The translations under genes were made by a program, and so were the position numbers. From contig JAGTTD010000014.1 of assembly GCA_018398585.1 (NCBI GenBank), forward strand, positions 18,351,387 through 18,415,386: a DNA stretch of 64,000 nucleotides, given 5' to 3'. The notes beneath the pieces are model-generated. The model made no database searches. It had not been told where the DNA came from and saw nothing but the letters and a program-made list of their open reading frames with translations. The DNA comes from Simmondsia chinensis (Eukaryota > Streptophyta > Magnoliopsida > Caryophyllales > Simmondsiaceae). Shown piece after piece: positions 30,896-41,669 of the stretch. Within the stretch, counting starts at the first letter, position 1, and each line of letters opens with the position of its first letter.

Positions 30896-31796
30896 GATCC
30901 TACTCCCTGCATCCTCCCCTATTTATACAAGTAGAGTTTGGAATAAAAAACTAAGAGAAAATCTCAAAAATCAGCTCTCAGTTGTGCTTCCCAGCTGCAG
31001 CTGCTGTCTGTCTGCGAGTTGCTGATTTTTTATTGATTTTCTTGATTTTTTCTACACTCCACCGCCCAAATTCTGCTCCAAAACATCATATTGATGTTGT
31101 TTCATGTTTTTACAATGAATTTGGCTAAAAACAATCGAGTTTTAATTGCCAAAATGCAAGTTGTTCATGAAAATCTGAAATCTGTCAAAATTTCTGCATG
31201 TTGATTTTCAGCTTGTTTTTCTCCATTTTTTCACGAAATTCTCCACCCAAATGCTGCATAAACATGTTAACAAGATGTTAAATAACTTATTTAAGTTTTG
31301 GTTCAGTGAATTTAGTAAAAAAAAAATGCTAAAATCTAGCTGCAAAAAGACATGCTGCAGCAGGTGCAAGTTGCTTTGCAACTTGTAAAATTTTTTATAT
31401 TTTTTCTGGTTTTTTATGTTAAAGAGTGCTTAAAATGTCTTCAAGTAATGTTAAATTGTATTATACAATACATAAAAGATGAATAATGAGGATAAAAGCT
31501 TAAACTTTGGCTAAAAATTGATGCAAAACTTGTGAAATAGGGCATAAGTTAGGTGTTCTTGGTAATTTTGTACAATTTTTGATATTATTTTGCAATTTTT
31601 TTATTTATCTTACTTTTACTTGTTGATATTAATGATAAAACTAGCAAGATTTAATACAAAAATGGTATTTTTACAAGAAAATAACAAAATTCTGCAAAAT
31701 GAGCAAAACCGGGCAAAATTGATAAAAATTATAAGTAAAATAGTTAAAAATGTATTAAAATAATATAGATAAATATATACTAATTTAAGGTTATCA
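30896..31796 (-). repeat. Inverted, diverged LTR piece with polypurine tract inside LARD-E
   Basis: On the minus strand it begins TGATAACCTTAAATTAG right after a polypurine tract (31,825-31,797, AAGTTTGGGGGTATTT type). It runs through U3 to a TATA box (TATAAATAGGGGAGG near 30,930). It then stops: about 30 bp later it meets A-rich sequence and the tRNA copy. It is related to, but clearly diverged from, the outer LTRs. Confidence 0.7.
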
Positions 31797-33137
31797 AAAT
31801 ACCCCCAAACTTAAATCTTGCTCGTCCTCGAGCAAGGCTGAACATTTCAGCACCATGTCTCATGTTTTTCAAATTTTTTTTTTTTAATTTTTTTATTTTT
31901 CCTTTCATTATTTTGTCTCATATTTTTTTTTTTTTTTTGTTTAAACAGGTATTTTACAAAAAGTTTGAGGGTGGCATAATGTTCACATGCACCATCAAAA
32001 AGCAATCCTCATATTGGGGAAGTACATCTCTCCCACTTGCTCTTTATATTCATTTTAACATTAAAAACAATGTCAATTTTTAAGTTTGGGGGTAGGAGAG
32101 TCAAGTTTTAATTGGAATAACCTGAAAACTTATCATTTTAGGCAATTTTTAAGTTTCGGGGTGGGAGAGTCAATTTTTAAACCTATTCATTTATATTCAT
32201 TTTAACATTAACAACAATATATTAAAAAAAAAAAATTCCCATGTATTTTGAAAACTTATTATCATGCTTTTCAGGCTATTTTTCTACTCTTTCTTAGCTC
32301 GTTTACTGTAATTTAATTGGAATAACCTGAGAATCGATTGTTTTTATGCTTTAATAGTGAAACAAAAATCTAATGCATTAACTTGATAAAACCATGGTAT
32401 TTGAGTTCACTAGTTAGCATAGTTGTTTTACCTTTGTTTCTTATTAAAAGATATTCAAATTTGAATGGATTGCATTAAGGATTATTATCTTATAATGAGC
32501 TTTGAAGAGTTATGCTTGAATCTAAAAGAAAAATATATAAAAAAAGAGAGAGTAGATAAAATTGTATCTCTAGCACTACTATCTCGCATAAATAAAGATA
32601 AGTGCTACCCAATATTGAGGGCGTTTCAGTGGTGGCTTCTCTTATTTATGGGTCATCGCCCAGGAGTCGGAGCTTGATTCTCACTGTAGATAAACTCAGG
32701 GGAGTCATAGAGAAGGAATCTCAGTGGTGGCTTCTCTTACTTATGGGTCATCGCCCAGGAGCCGGAGCTTGATTCTCGTTGAAGATAAACTAATGAGCCG
32801 AAAATGACTTCAGCAAATAAGTTCCTTTGAAAAAAAAAAAAAGAAAAAAAAAGTTTTAGTTTTGGGCATACTCGATAAGATTTGTTATGAGTAGTATGAA
32901 TTTTTTTCCTCTATTCTGTTTGAATGTCTTGAGATTTGAAAGAACGGATAAACTTAATTTGCTATCCTAACTTCTGAATCACAGCTACTTAGGTGATTAA
33001 CTGGTTTTTCCTTAAAAAGGATGATTTTGCCTTTAGAGCCTCAAACATTGATTTTCGGTTATTCATTTCTGAATTAGAGTGCGCTTGCTTTAAATAATTT
33101 AAAAATTCTTGAAAAACATTTTTTTTATCAAAAACTT
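31797..33137. other. Non-coding interior of LARD-E with local duplications
   Basis: No credible coding frame is seen. A phrase of the type TTTTTAAGTTTGGGGGTAGGAGAGTC occurs twice (32,074 and 32,146, about 72 bp apart). A unit beginning CAGTGGTGGCTTCTCTTA with GGGTCATCGCCCAGGAG occurs twice (32,627 and 32,721, about 94 bp apart). T- and A-runs are frequent. GGGTCATCGCCC could form a small hairpin. Confidence 0.65.
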
Positions 33138-34472
33138 GATGCGTATTTTTACTAGCAAGTGCACTAGTTGCTTCAAGTAATACAGAGTGAGTAGAGTATC
33201 GTTCCCACGAAGATTGTTGAGTGATTACTGAAATTAATAGCTTTAATACTATTTGAAAAATTATGGATTTTGATATGGAATAAAGTAAAATAAAATAAAA
33301 TAAAAATAAAAGGTTAGAATAGTATAAGCCGATTTAAATTGTTTTTTTTATTAATTAATAAAGTCTAAGGCATCCGATTTCACCTTAGTTGCATCAATAC
33401 GCCTTTTCTATTCTCGATATTCAAGTTGTTACTGTGTGTTAATGGTTCAAAGTCCTAATTTACTAAACATTCTCTCTCGAGCAACATTTAGCGTACTCTT
33501 TAACGTATTAACCCATCACTTTCGTGTATGAATTTAAATAAGAAAAAAGTTATAAAAGCTCTATGATTTTCTTTTAAAAACCACACAAATCGCGTTAATC
33601 TCTCTCGAGCATTCGCCCAATTTGTGGTGCTTATCACCTCAGCAATCATCATAAATCTCCTTTCAGTCTCATTATGAATCATTACGGGCCTTAAATGGTG
33701 ATCAAGCATTTAAAACTTATTAAGAACAAAGATAAACACTTCAACAACGCAATAACATAAACATTGAATACTTTGAATAGCGTATTTCACAACTTAGGCC
33801 ACATCGTAGCCTTAAATTAACAAAATTAGTTCATGTTAAACTTAATATTAAACATTATAAATATCAAAATACATGAACTTAAGAAAGAAAAAGGATAGAA
33901 AGATCTTAAACATGTAAAATTACAAACAAAACTTCCCTCCTTCCTTTTCCTTCCTTCTCCCTCACATTTTTTGTTCTATTTACATCTACACTATATTTGA
34001 TATCATTTTTTTTTTTTTTTTTTTTTTTTTTTTGGTTGAGGGATGCTTAAGCACTACCCAAAACACCTCTATTTATAATGTTTCAAATGTGATAAATCAT
34101 AAATAAAAAATGATCTTGCTTCCTTCTCATTTGCTCTTCATTGCCGCCCATGAACAACTTGCTTTGTTTAATATTTTGCTTCTCTTTTGCACCGCCCAAT
34201 CTACCAAATCAGATCAACATGATGTTGTATAAGGTTTAAACAATGCATTTAATTTGTAGAAAGGGACAAAGGTTGCCGCCTAAAGCAAAATGTAGCAATA
34301 TTTTTGTTATTTTATGTGTTTTTCATTTGAGCCATGTACTTTAGGTGCTTTTGTTATTTTTTTTACTTTTATTTGATGTATCTTGCTTTTACTTGTTGAA
34401 ATTAATGATAAAATCTAGCAAGATTTAGCATAAAATGGGTGTTTTTGCACTAAAGTAGCAAAATAGTCGAAC
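33138..34472 (-). repeat. Inverted LTR copy inside LARD-E (L2)
   Basis: It is a reverse copy of L1/L3 lacking about the first 100 bp of U3. It ends with CGCATCA followed on the minus strand by AGTTTTT, the same spacer as after L1, but then no primer binding site. At 34,472 it joins the polypurine segment CGAGCAAGATTTAAG with a CGAG-type microhomology. Confidence 0.85.
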
Positions 34473-34499
34473 GAGCAAGATTTAAGTTTGGGGGTATTT
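34473..34499 (+). other. Polypurine tract of LARD-E
   Basis: AAGTTTGGGGGTATTT directly precedes the 3' LTR. The same segment in inverse orientation is at 31,797-31,825. Confidence 0.75.
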
Positions 34500-35932
34500 T
34501 GATAACCTTAAATTTGTATATATTTATCTATATCATTTTAATACATATTTAAATATTTTACTTCTTATTTTTATCACTTTTGCTAGTGTTTGCTCGGTTT
34601 CGACTATTTTGCTACTTTATTGCAAAAACACCCATTTTATGCTAAATCTTGCTAGATTTTATCATTAATTTCAACACGTAAAAGCAAGATACATCCAATA
34701 AAAGTCAAAAAAAATAACAAAAGCACCTAAAGTACACGCCTCAAATGAAGAACACACAAAATAACAAAAATATTGCTACATTTTGCTTTAGGCGGCAACC
34801 TTTGTCCCTCTCTACAAATTAAATGCATTGTTTAAACCTTATACAACATCATGTTGATCTGATTTTGCAGATTGGGCTGTGCAAAAGAGAAGCAAAATAT
34901 TAAACAAAGCAAGTTGTTCATGGGCGGCAATGAAGAGCAAATGAGAAGGAAGCAAGATCATTTTTTATTTATGATTTATCACATTTGAAACATTATAAAT
35001 AGAGGTGTTTTGGGTAGTGTTTAAGCATCCCTCAACCAAAAAAAAAAAAAAAAAAAAATCAAATATAGTGTAGATGTAAATAGAACAAAAAATGTGAGGG
35101 AGAAGGAAGGAAAAGGAAGGAGGGAAGTTTTGTTTGTAATTTTATATGTTTAAGATCTTTCTATCCTTTTTCTTTCTTAAGTTCATGTATTTTGATGTTT
35201 ATAATGTTTAATATTAAGTTTAACATGAACTAATTTTGTTAATCTAAGGCTGCGATGTAGCCTAAGTTGTGAAATACGCCCATTTCTAATTCAAAGTATT
35301 CAATGATTATGTTATTGCGTTGTTGAAGTGTTTATCATTGTTCTTAATAAGTTTTAAATGCTTATCACCATTTAAGGCCCGTAATGATTTATAATGAGAC
35401 CGAAAGGAGATTTATGATGATTGCTGAGGTGATAAGCACAACAAATTGGGCGAATGCTCGAGAGAGATTAACGCGATTTGTGTGGTTTTTAAAAGAAAAT
35501 CATAGAGCTTTTATAACTCTTTTCTTATTTAAATTCATGCACGAAAGTGATGGGTTAATATGTTAAAGAGTACGCTAAATGTTGCTCGAGAGAGAATGTT
35601 TAGTAAATTAGGATTTTCAACCATCAACACACAGTAACAACTTGAATATCGAGAATAGAAAAGGCGTATTGATGCAACTAAGGTGAAATCGGATGCCTTA
35701 GACTTTATTAATTAATAAAAAAAAAAACAATTTAAGTCGGCTTATACTATTCTAACCTTTTATTTTTATTTTATTTTATTTTACTTTATTCCATATCAAA
35801 ATCCATAATTTTTCAAATAGTATTAAAGCTATTAATTTCAGTAATCACTCAGCAATCCTCGTGGGAACGATACTCTACTCACTCTGTATTATTTGAAGCG
35901 ACTAGTGCACTTGCTAGTAAAAATACGCATCA
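34500..35932 (+). repeat. 3' LTR of LARD-E (L3)
   Basis: It is 1433 bp, TGATAACCTT to ACGCATCA. Over sampled stretches it differs from L1 at about one base per hundred. With L2 it forms a large inverted repeat (arms 33,138-34,472 and 34,599-35,932). Confidence 0.92.
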
Positions 35933-35937
35933 TCTAT

Positions 35938-36604
35938 CTTCAACCCCAACTTCTAGATTGCCTCCTCGAAAATAACATTCTTACGGCTACTCGAATCAAT
36001 GAAAAGATGGCACACTCTTCCACCAATAGTGCATGTAGTCTGGAACATGTTATTTTATAGGGGTGAAGCAAAGTCGCCTAACCACAAGTAGGCGGCCGTT
36101 GTCACCTGCAATGGCTTCTTCATCAATCGGTACCAACTCAACCTGAACCTCCTTCTCAATTACCATATCATCCTCAGCATGGAGACTCTTGGTGTACAAA
36201 CCCTTGCCATGTCTCCACCCTTAAAACAACGGGTCCTTAAGCTACTCACCAAGTCTTGGTTACTCAATTTTCCAGGGTTGGAGACAACCAGTTTAACCTG
36301 AACTGGGTCGATTTACACTTGTACCTAATCGTGCCCACTATTGTAGGTGTGCAAAGTTCTACCAATTTGATGTTTCCTTTGTTTCTTGTCGATGTTCAAG
36401 GCCCTCTGGTGTGCTTTCGAGACTAATAAGATGTCAAACATTTTTTTTAACACCTCTTGTATTGACTCCTTCAACCCGCCAACATACCTATACGCCAGCT
36501 GCTGCTCCGATTCCTCCAAGTCATTCCTGGCGACTAGGGAGTAGATTTCCACCATGTACTCCTCCACTAATTGGGAATTCTGACGCAAGCTCTGAAGACG
36601 TTTA
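35938..36604 (-). pseudogene. Gy-C gag C-terminus and protease start
   Basis: Frame 36,604-36,325 reads KRLQSLRQNSQLVEEYMVEI, YSLVARNDLEESEQQLAYRY and SKAHQRALNIDKKQ, a gypsy gag pattern (the first residues MASEILFSQ come from the Co-2 LTR). Further left, decayed frames read TIGGRVCHLFIDSSS at about 36,010, the protease active site (DSG changed to DSS). LARD-E cuts at 35,937. Confidence 0.8.
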
Positions 36605-37019
36605 TGTTGGGAAAAAAGAATCTCTGATGCCAATTGTTGGGGTCACAGTTCTCAACTATGGTCACAACAAAAGGCACCTACTAGAGCACTTAGAGTAGGA
36701 GACTTTTCTCTCTACCTAAGCCCCCGATAGGAGAGTCACGCTTCATGACACCTCATGCGTGAGGGCTTTCGGGAATAGGGTTATCTCAATAAATCCCTTT
36801 GCTCTAATACCACTTGTTGGGACAAATTTCAAAAATTCTTCCTAATTTTATAAAGTTTACGCAGCAGAGGGGGTTTATAATTCATAATTCTAAACCTAGG
36901 GTTGATTTAAAATTCCTAATCTTAAATCTACAGATTTAAATTCATAATTTAGATCTACAGATCTAAATTCTCAATTTAGATCTACATATCTAAATTCTCA
37001 ATTTAGATCTATAGGCCTT
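36605..37019 (-). repeat. Co-2 3' LTR, first segment, with stacked LTR-end/PBS modules
   Basis: It starts TGTTGGGAAAAAAG. Inside lie two further junction-like sites: CTCTGATGCCAAT followed by TGTTGGGG (about 36,620-36,640) and GCTCTAATACCACT followed by TGTTGGGAC (36,801-36,823). The right LTR has the same two. LARD-2 interrupts at 37,020. Confidence 0.8.
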
Positions 37020-37379
37020 TGTTATGATTCCTGTAGATGGGGCTTGTGGAAGATTGTAATTAGAATTAGTCATGACGTAATAAGTGGTAGTATGAGTCAA
37101 TGATGTATGTAAGTAGGTTGATACACTAGTTAAGCATTGTTAGTTAGTGCTGGCGCCAAAGTCGGTTAGGCCATGGTTCACGAGTAATGTATCTTATTGA
37201 AATGAGACATAGTATAAGTAAGCTAGATTGTCTTGTAAGTCATATAACTTTGATAATGAAATATCCTTTTTGAGATCATTTCTCTCTACTCTCACCTAAC
37301 CTTCTCTATTTTCTCATCTAAACTCTCTTAATTCTATCCTTCCCTAGGTTATGATCTGAGATTAGTCTCAATCATAACA
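37020..37379 (+). repeat. 5' LTR of LARD-2
   Basis: It runs TGTTATGATTCC to CAATCATAACA. CTGGCGCCAAAG at 37,150-37,161 is an E2F-like site. It is followed by the PBS two bases later. Confidence 0.9.
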
Positions 37380-38280
37380 ATTGGTATCGGAGCCTTATTT
37401 GGCTCCAAATCAAACATGGTTTGATATCAAATATCTTTGATTTCATTGCAAATTGATTAGGAGTTCAATTTAGAATTCTTGATTAATTGATATCAAGTTC
37501 TTGAGTTCTTGATCAAGAACATATCTGAAAATTACATTAAAACAAATAAAAAGAGGTTGAATTTGATGTTTGACTTGTGATCAGAATTGTGAGCTAGCTG
37601 CAGTACATTGAGCATAATAGGGTTCTGCTTCTGGAGTTCATTCAAGCTCAGAGTTGTAAGTGTTCATAACAACTTGAATTGTGTTAGTGTTGATTGAAGT
37701 TGAGCAAGATCAACTTCAGATTGCTGCACTATTCTTTGATAATTTAGATAAAGAAACTGAGCTTAATTCAGTAACTAAAACTGCAAAGAGCTGAACAGAA
37801 TTGAACAAATTGTTGATTGCGTATTGCTGAATTTTGGAGAAATTTTGCTGATAAGCACCGTTCAAGTGTAGTTGCACTAGAATCTTGTTGATTCCATAGG
37901 AATTAATGAATATTGAAGAATTATTTGCTCGAAAGTGAAATTAACTATGAACTAAAAGCAAAATCGCAGAAATCTGACTTCATTCTTAAGGATTGTGTTG
38001 AGTAGTGTGTTGAAGTCATAATTGCAGTTAAATTTCGAAAATAATTTAGATTCAAAGGTAGAATTGCTCAAGTATTGCTGTTCTTAGGGTTTGGTTCGAA
38101 TTCTCTTGATTCGAAAAGTTCACAGTTAGGGTTTGATGTTCGCTTATCATCTTTGGCTGAGCAATGACATTGATTTGTTGGTGTCGAAGAGTTGATTCAT
38201 TGTTGCAAAGAATCCTTAGCTATGTTTGAGCGATTCTTTTGTCAGTAAAGCAAGATTAATGTTGGTTCAAGAATCTAAAC
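37380..38280 (+). other. LARD-2 leader
   Basis: About 900 bp without a long frame. After the PBS the text is AT-rich with many TTGATT and GAATT phrases. By position it is the 5' leader; chromovirus relatives in this window have shorter leaders. Confidence 0.6.
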
Positions 38281-41200
38281 ATGAATTATAGCTCGAGCTT
38301 AACTGTGGAAGAAGGAAATGTTGCAACAAACAAGGAGAAGATAGCTGATAGATTTAATCAGAAATCACAAGAGTGGGTGGAAACGCTCGACAATCTATTA
38401 AAGCAGCAAATGCAACGGTTTGAGGAGAGTTTGCTAAAATTGCAGCAACATTCAGGAGACAAAATGTGCCCTCCAGTGTGGGACCTATGTCACCTGCGAA
38501 TCGGATTGATGTGGACCCAGTTCGTCCACTAGTTCGGGATGAAGTGATGGGGGATAGCGATGAAGCTCATGAGAAGAAGTTTAAGCAAGAGAATGAGCTA
38601 GATGAAGAGGTTGTTATGCCTATGGAGGACATAGATCCTATTTTGCTGAATACCTTGCAAATAAGTGAGATGGAAATGGGATCTTGTGTTGATGTGGAAG
38701 GATTTAAGCATGATAACATCGAATTAGAAGCTCACAAGTCAGAAAAATTGATGAATGGCTCGCTGAAACATGTTTCGACGTTGGTTGCAGCAGGCTTGGA
38801 TTCAAGTGAGGTTGATATGGTGCAAGAATCTGATCCAAATGTTATTGGATGTGATGGAATCAGCTTGAATATAGAATCTGCTGCAGAACAACAGATAGTT
38901 GATGCAACATTGCACTCATTAAATCAAATTGAGCTGGTTCAATAGCCACATGAATTGAAAATTAAGGTCAAGCTTAATGTAGCGGCAGCACAACAACTTG
39001 TCACAACAAATTCAGTTGGGGTTGTGGTATCATCAAATACAATACCAAATGTGTTATCCAATTGTCTTGGATATTCAGCTACATCACTTCTGACTAAGAG
39101 TATGCGAGATCAGGATGCCTGGCAGGGTGGTTTTTTGTGTGGAGAGAAGGTTTATCCAAGTACAAATGTGAGTGTAAAACCTCCTCCTAAACCGGGTGAA
39201 GAAATGTGTATACTTAAGCAAGCTAAAGCACATTGTCAGATGGAGAAATTACAAGAACAGGTTGATCTGTGTCCTTTTCCAAGTAGAATTGTGACTTATC
39301 AAAGTGCAAACTCTTTTAACAAGCTTCCTCCTGATCTGCGAAAAGAAAGTCACGGCTGTAAGGAGCTAAAACAAGTAGCTTCATTGGTGAAATGTGTTAT
39401 CTAATCTGCTAAAGTGCATTCTAAGGTTCAGCAGAAGCAGAACCTCAATTGTGGACAAGTAATTGCACTATTGGTCGTACACAAGTTGGGTAACATGCTG
39501 AAATAGAAGTTTGTTCAGGTCAAATTCAATATAGTGGGTGTTCACACTATTTTGAATAATGTTCGAAGACTCCCTGATGTGTTGAAGGGAGAGCAATCAA
39601 TCATTTAATCAAGCTCTAAGCTAAGGCTGTGTGTTAACCAAGCCAAGGACAAGGAGTATGCACCCGATATACATTCTAATGTGCGTCCTCCTGAAGGGGT
39701 GGTGCATGTGTGTCCTCCTGAAGTGGTGATGCATAGTTCTTGTCTAGTGCAAGCAAGCCAAATGGCTCAGTTGGGAGTTCTGCAAAGAGATCAAGCTGAA
39801 TTGAAAGGAATGGTTACATGGGTAGAAGCAACAGTGAGGCCACCTGAGATTTCAAATAAAGTAAGGCATTGTTCTAGTGATTTCACCTTCAAAAATAGGG
39901 ACTAAAAGGCAGTACATATAAGGTTTGAAGATGTTTGCTATTGGTGGGTAACTAAAGTTTTTAAGCAAAGTCAAGTGTTGATGCCTAAGATAGCAATGTT
40001 GGTCTATGGTGTAAGCATTGTTGCAGCTGGTTACATTGAATGGAAAAGTCAAATGCAACAGCTTTAGAGTCTTCATAATGCTTTACTTGAACGAATTAAC
40101 AAGAGATCAAGATCAAGTTCAGTTGAAATATGTACAAACATTAGCAGGGAACTTGGAAGCAGATCAGCTCTTGAATTGATGATGTACAGGGCTGTTTTGA
40201 AGTTCCATTGGTTTCATGGGATGGTGGATTTCGCATTCTTACTTGTGCTCGTTGTTAAAGGATTAGGATTGCTTTATTCGAATCAGTTTAACTGCAGCAT
40301 GTCAATTGAAGGCAAGAAGCTGAAAGAGGTTCAAACAAGAGCTAAATATCTTGTAAACAACCTGGAAATGTGAGCTCCAGGCGGAGGACATTCACTTGGG
40401 ATGCTTTGGAAGTTCAAGTGGTGATGATGTTCCCTTGGAGTTCAATTGTGAAGCTTGGAAACTCAGTTTGGTGGGAGGACATTTCAGAAGTTACAAGAAT
40501 GTTGCATTGGAAAGTAATGTGTTGAATGTTCTTTATGCACTTCCTATGGTGGATTATGCCATAAATGTGGGAAAAGAAGCTGAGACTTTAAGATCTTACA
40601 CATTTAGATTTTTCTCGCAATTACCAGGTTACATAGAAGCTGTTGTGAATTTATGGAGTAGTTCATCTTTCTCACTGCAAGTTTGGCCTTGAGAACTCTT
40701 ATGAATCTGTTAACAACTAAAAGCTCCTTTCTGATCAAGCCATGAACTGAGTTCCGTTTAAGCAGAAGCTATAATCTGCTTCAGTTCTGCACTACCGAAC
40801 CATTGAAGTCTGCTGTTAAGTATGTGAATTTGGAAGACTGCAAAAGAAGAGTTGAGCCTGCTAAGATTAACATCAAAAGAGAGCTCAGGGTTGATAAAAG
40901 GAAGCTGAAGCATTGCATATTTTGGATAAGAACTGAGACTGCTTGGAGGCATCCGCAGCATACTCAGTGTTTCACATGTTTCTGCAGCAAGATGGCGATG
41001 CTGGGCTGCATTATTTGCAACACGAGGGTTCGCGGATTGGATGTTGGTTATTTACTGGTTTGGTTTGATCTGTGTAGACCACCGGAGGGGTGCAATACAT
41101 CCAAACACAAACATAGTGCAGAAACAAGAATGATACTCAATTGCTCAGCTGCTTTTAAATCCTGTTACATACATGTTCTATGCAGGTGCAAGTATTTGCA

Positions 41201-41310
41201 AGGCAAGTTCAGCACATTTAAGCTTCCTACTCTACATCAACAAGTGTTCTTTAAAGTCTCATCTCTCTTCTTAGATTCTTGAGGACAAGAATCTCTTAAG
41301 GGGGGAGTAT
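38281..41310 (+). pseudogene. LARD-2 long decayed ORF of unknown function
   Basis: A first frame, 38,281-38,532 (MNYSSSLTVEEGNV, QKSQEWVETLDNLLKQQ), resembles the coiled-coil N-terminus of Gy-D gag (MNYMAAVTDSGVNV). A frameshift leads to one frame that stays open in long blocks: 38,466-38,945, 38,955-39,404, 39,681-39,905, 40,176-40,373 and 40,803-41,282. The blocks are separated by single stops rather than by random frame loss. Phrases VRPPEGVVHVCPPEVV and RPPEI recur. I see no zinc knuckle, protease, RT or integrase motif. A hydrophobic stretch (VDFAFLLVLVVKGLGLLY) is near 40,230. Confidence 0.6.
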
Positions 41311-41669
41311 TGTTATGATTCCTATAGATGGGGCTTGTAGAAGATTGTAATTAGAATAAGTCACGATGTAATAAGTGGCAGTATGAGTCAATGATGTGTG
41401 TAATTAGGTTGATACACTAGTTAAGCATTGTTAGTCAGTGTTGGCGCCAAAGTCGGTTTGGCCATGGTTCATGTGCAATGTATCTTGTCATAGTGGGTCA
41501 TAGTATAAGTAAGCTAGACTGTCTTGTAAGTCATATAACTTTGATAATGAAATATCTCTTTTGAGATCAATTCTCTCCACTCTCACCCAACCTTCTCTAT
41601 TTTCTCATCTAAACTCTCTTAGTTCTATCCTTCCTTAGGTATGATCTAAGGTTAGTCTCGATCATAACA
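41311..41669 (+). repeat. 3' LTR of LARD-2
   Basis: It is 359 bp with TTGGCGCCAA at 41,441-41,450. It ends ATCATAACA and is followed by the resumed Co-2 LTR (TTTACTCTAATACATTC). Confidence 0.9.

Larger units (their letters stand above)
29356..35932 (+). mobile_element. LARD-E, large non-coding LTR retrotransposon with inverted interior
   Basis: It is bounded by 1.43-kb LTRs with exact target duplication TCTAT (29,351-29,355 and 35,933-35,937). No gag or pol motif is seen in any frame. The order is LTR(+), PBS fused to a complete antisense tRNA-Asp, an inverted diverged LTR piece with its own polypurine tract, a low-complexity interior, an inverted LTR copy, a polypurine tract, LTR(+). It must have moved with proteins from another element. 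The outer LTRs look nearly identical, so it is a recent insertion. Confidence 0.88.
37020..41669 (+). mobile_element. LARD-2, gypsy-derived non-autonomous LTR element
   Basis: Two LTRs of 360 and 359 bp, an iMet-type PBS (37,382-37,393, TGGTATCGGAGC) and a polypurine tract (AAGGGGGGAGTAT, 41,298-41,310) define a 4.65-kb element. It is inserted in the Co-2 LTR; diverged 5-bp flanks are GCCTT and GGTTT. TGTTATGATT/AATCATAACA ends link it to Gy-A and Gy-B. The interior has a long decayed ORF but no RT, integrase or protease motif. LTR divergence is roughly 8 percent by eye. Confidence 0.87.

Noticed and set aside
40396..40692. Separate 98-residue gene in LARD-2 (MGCFGSSSGDD...)
   Set aside because: It is in a different frame from the main decayed ORF and probably reflects a local frameshift; no homology is recognised, so it was kept within the ORF entry.
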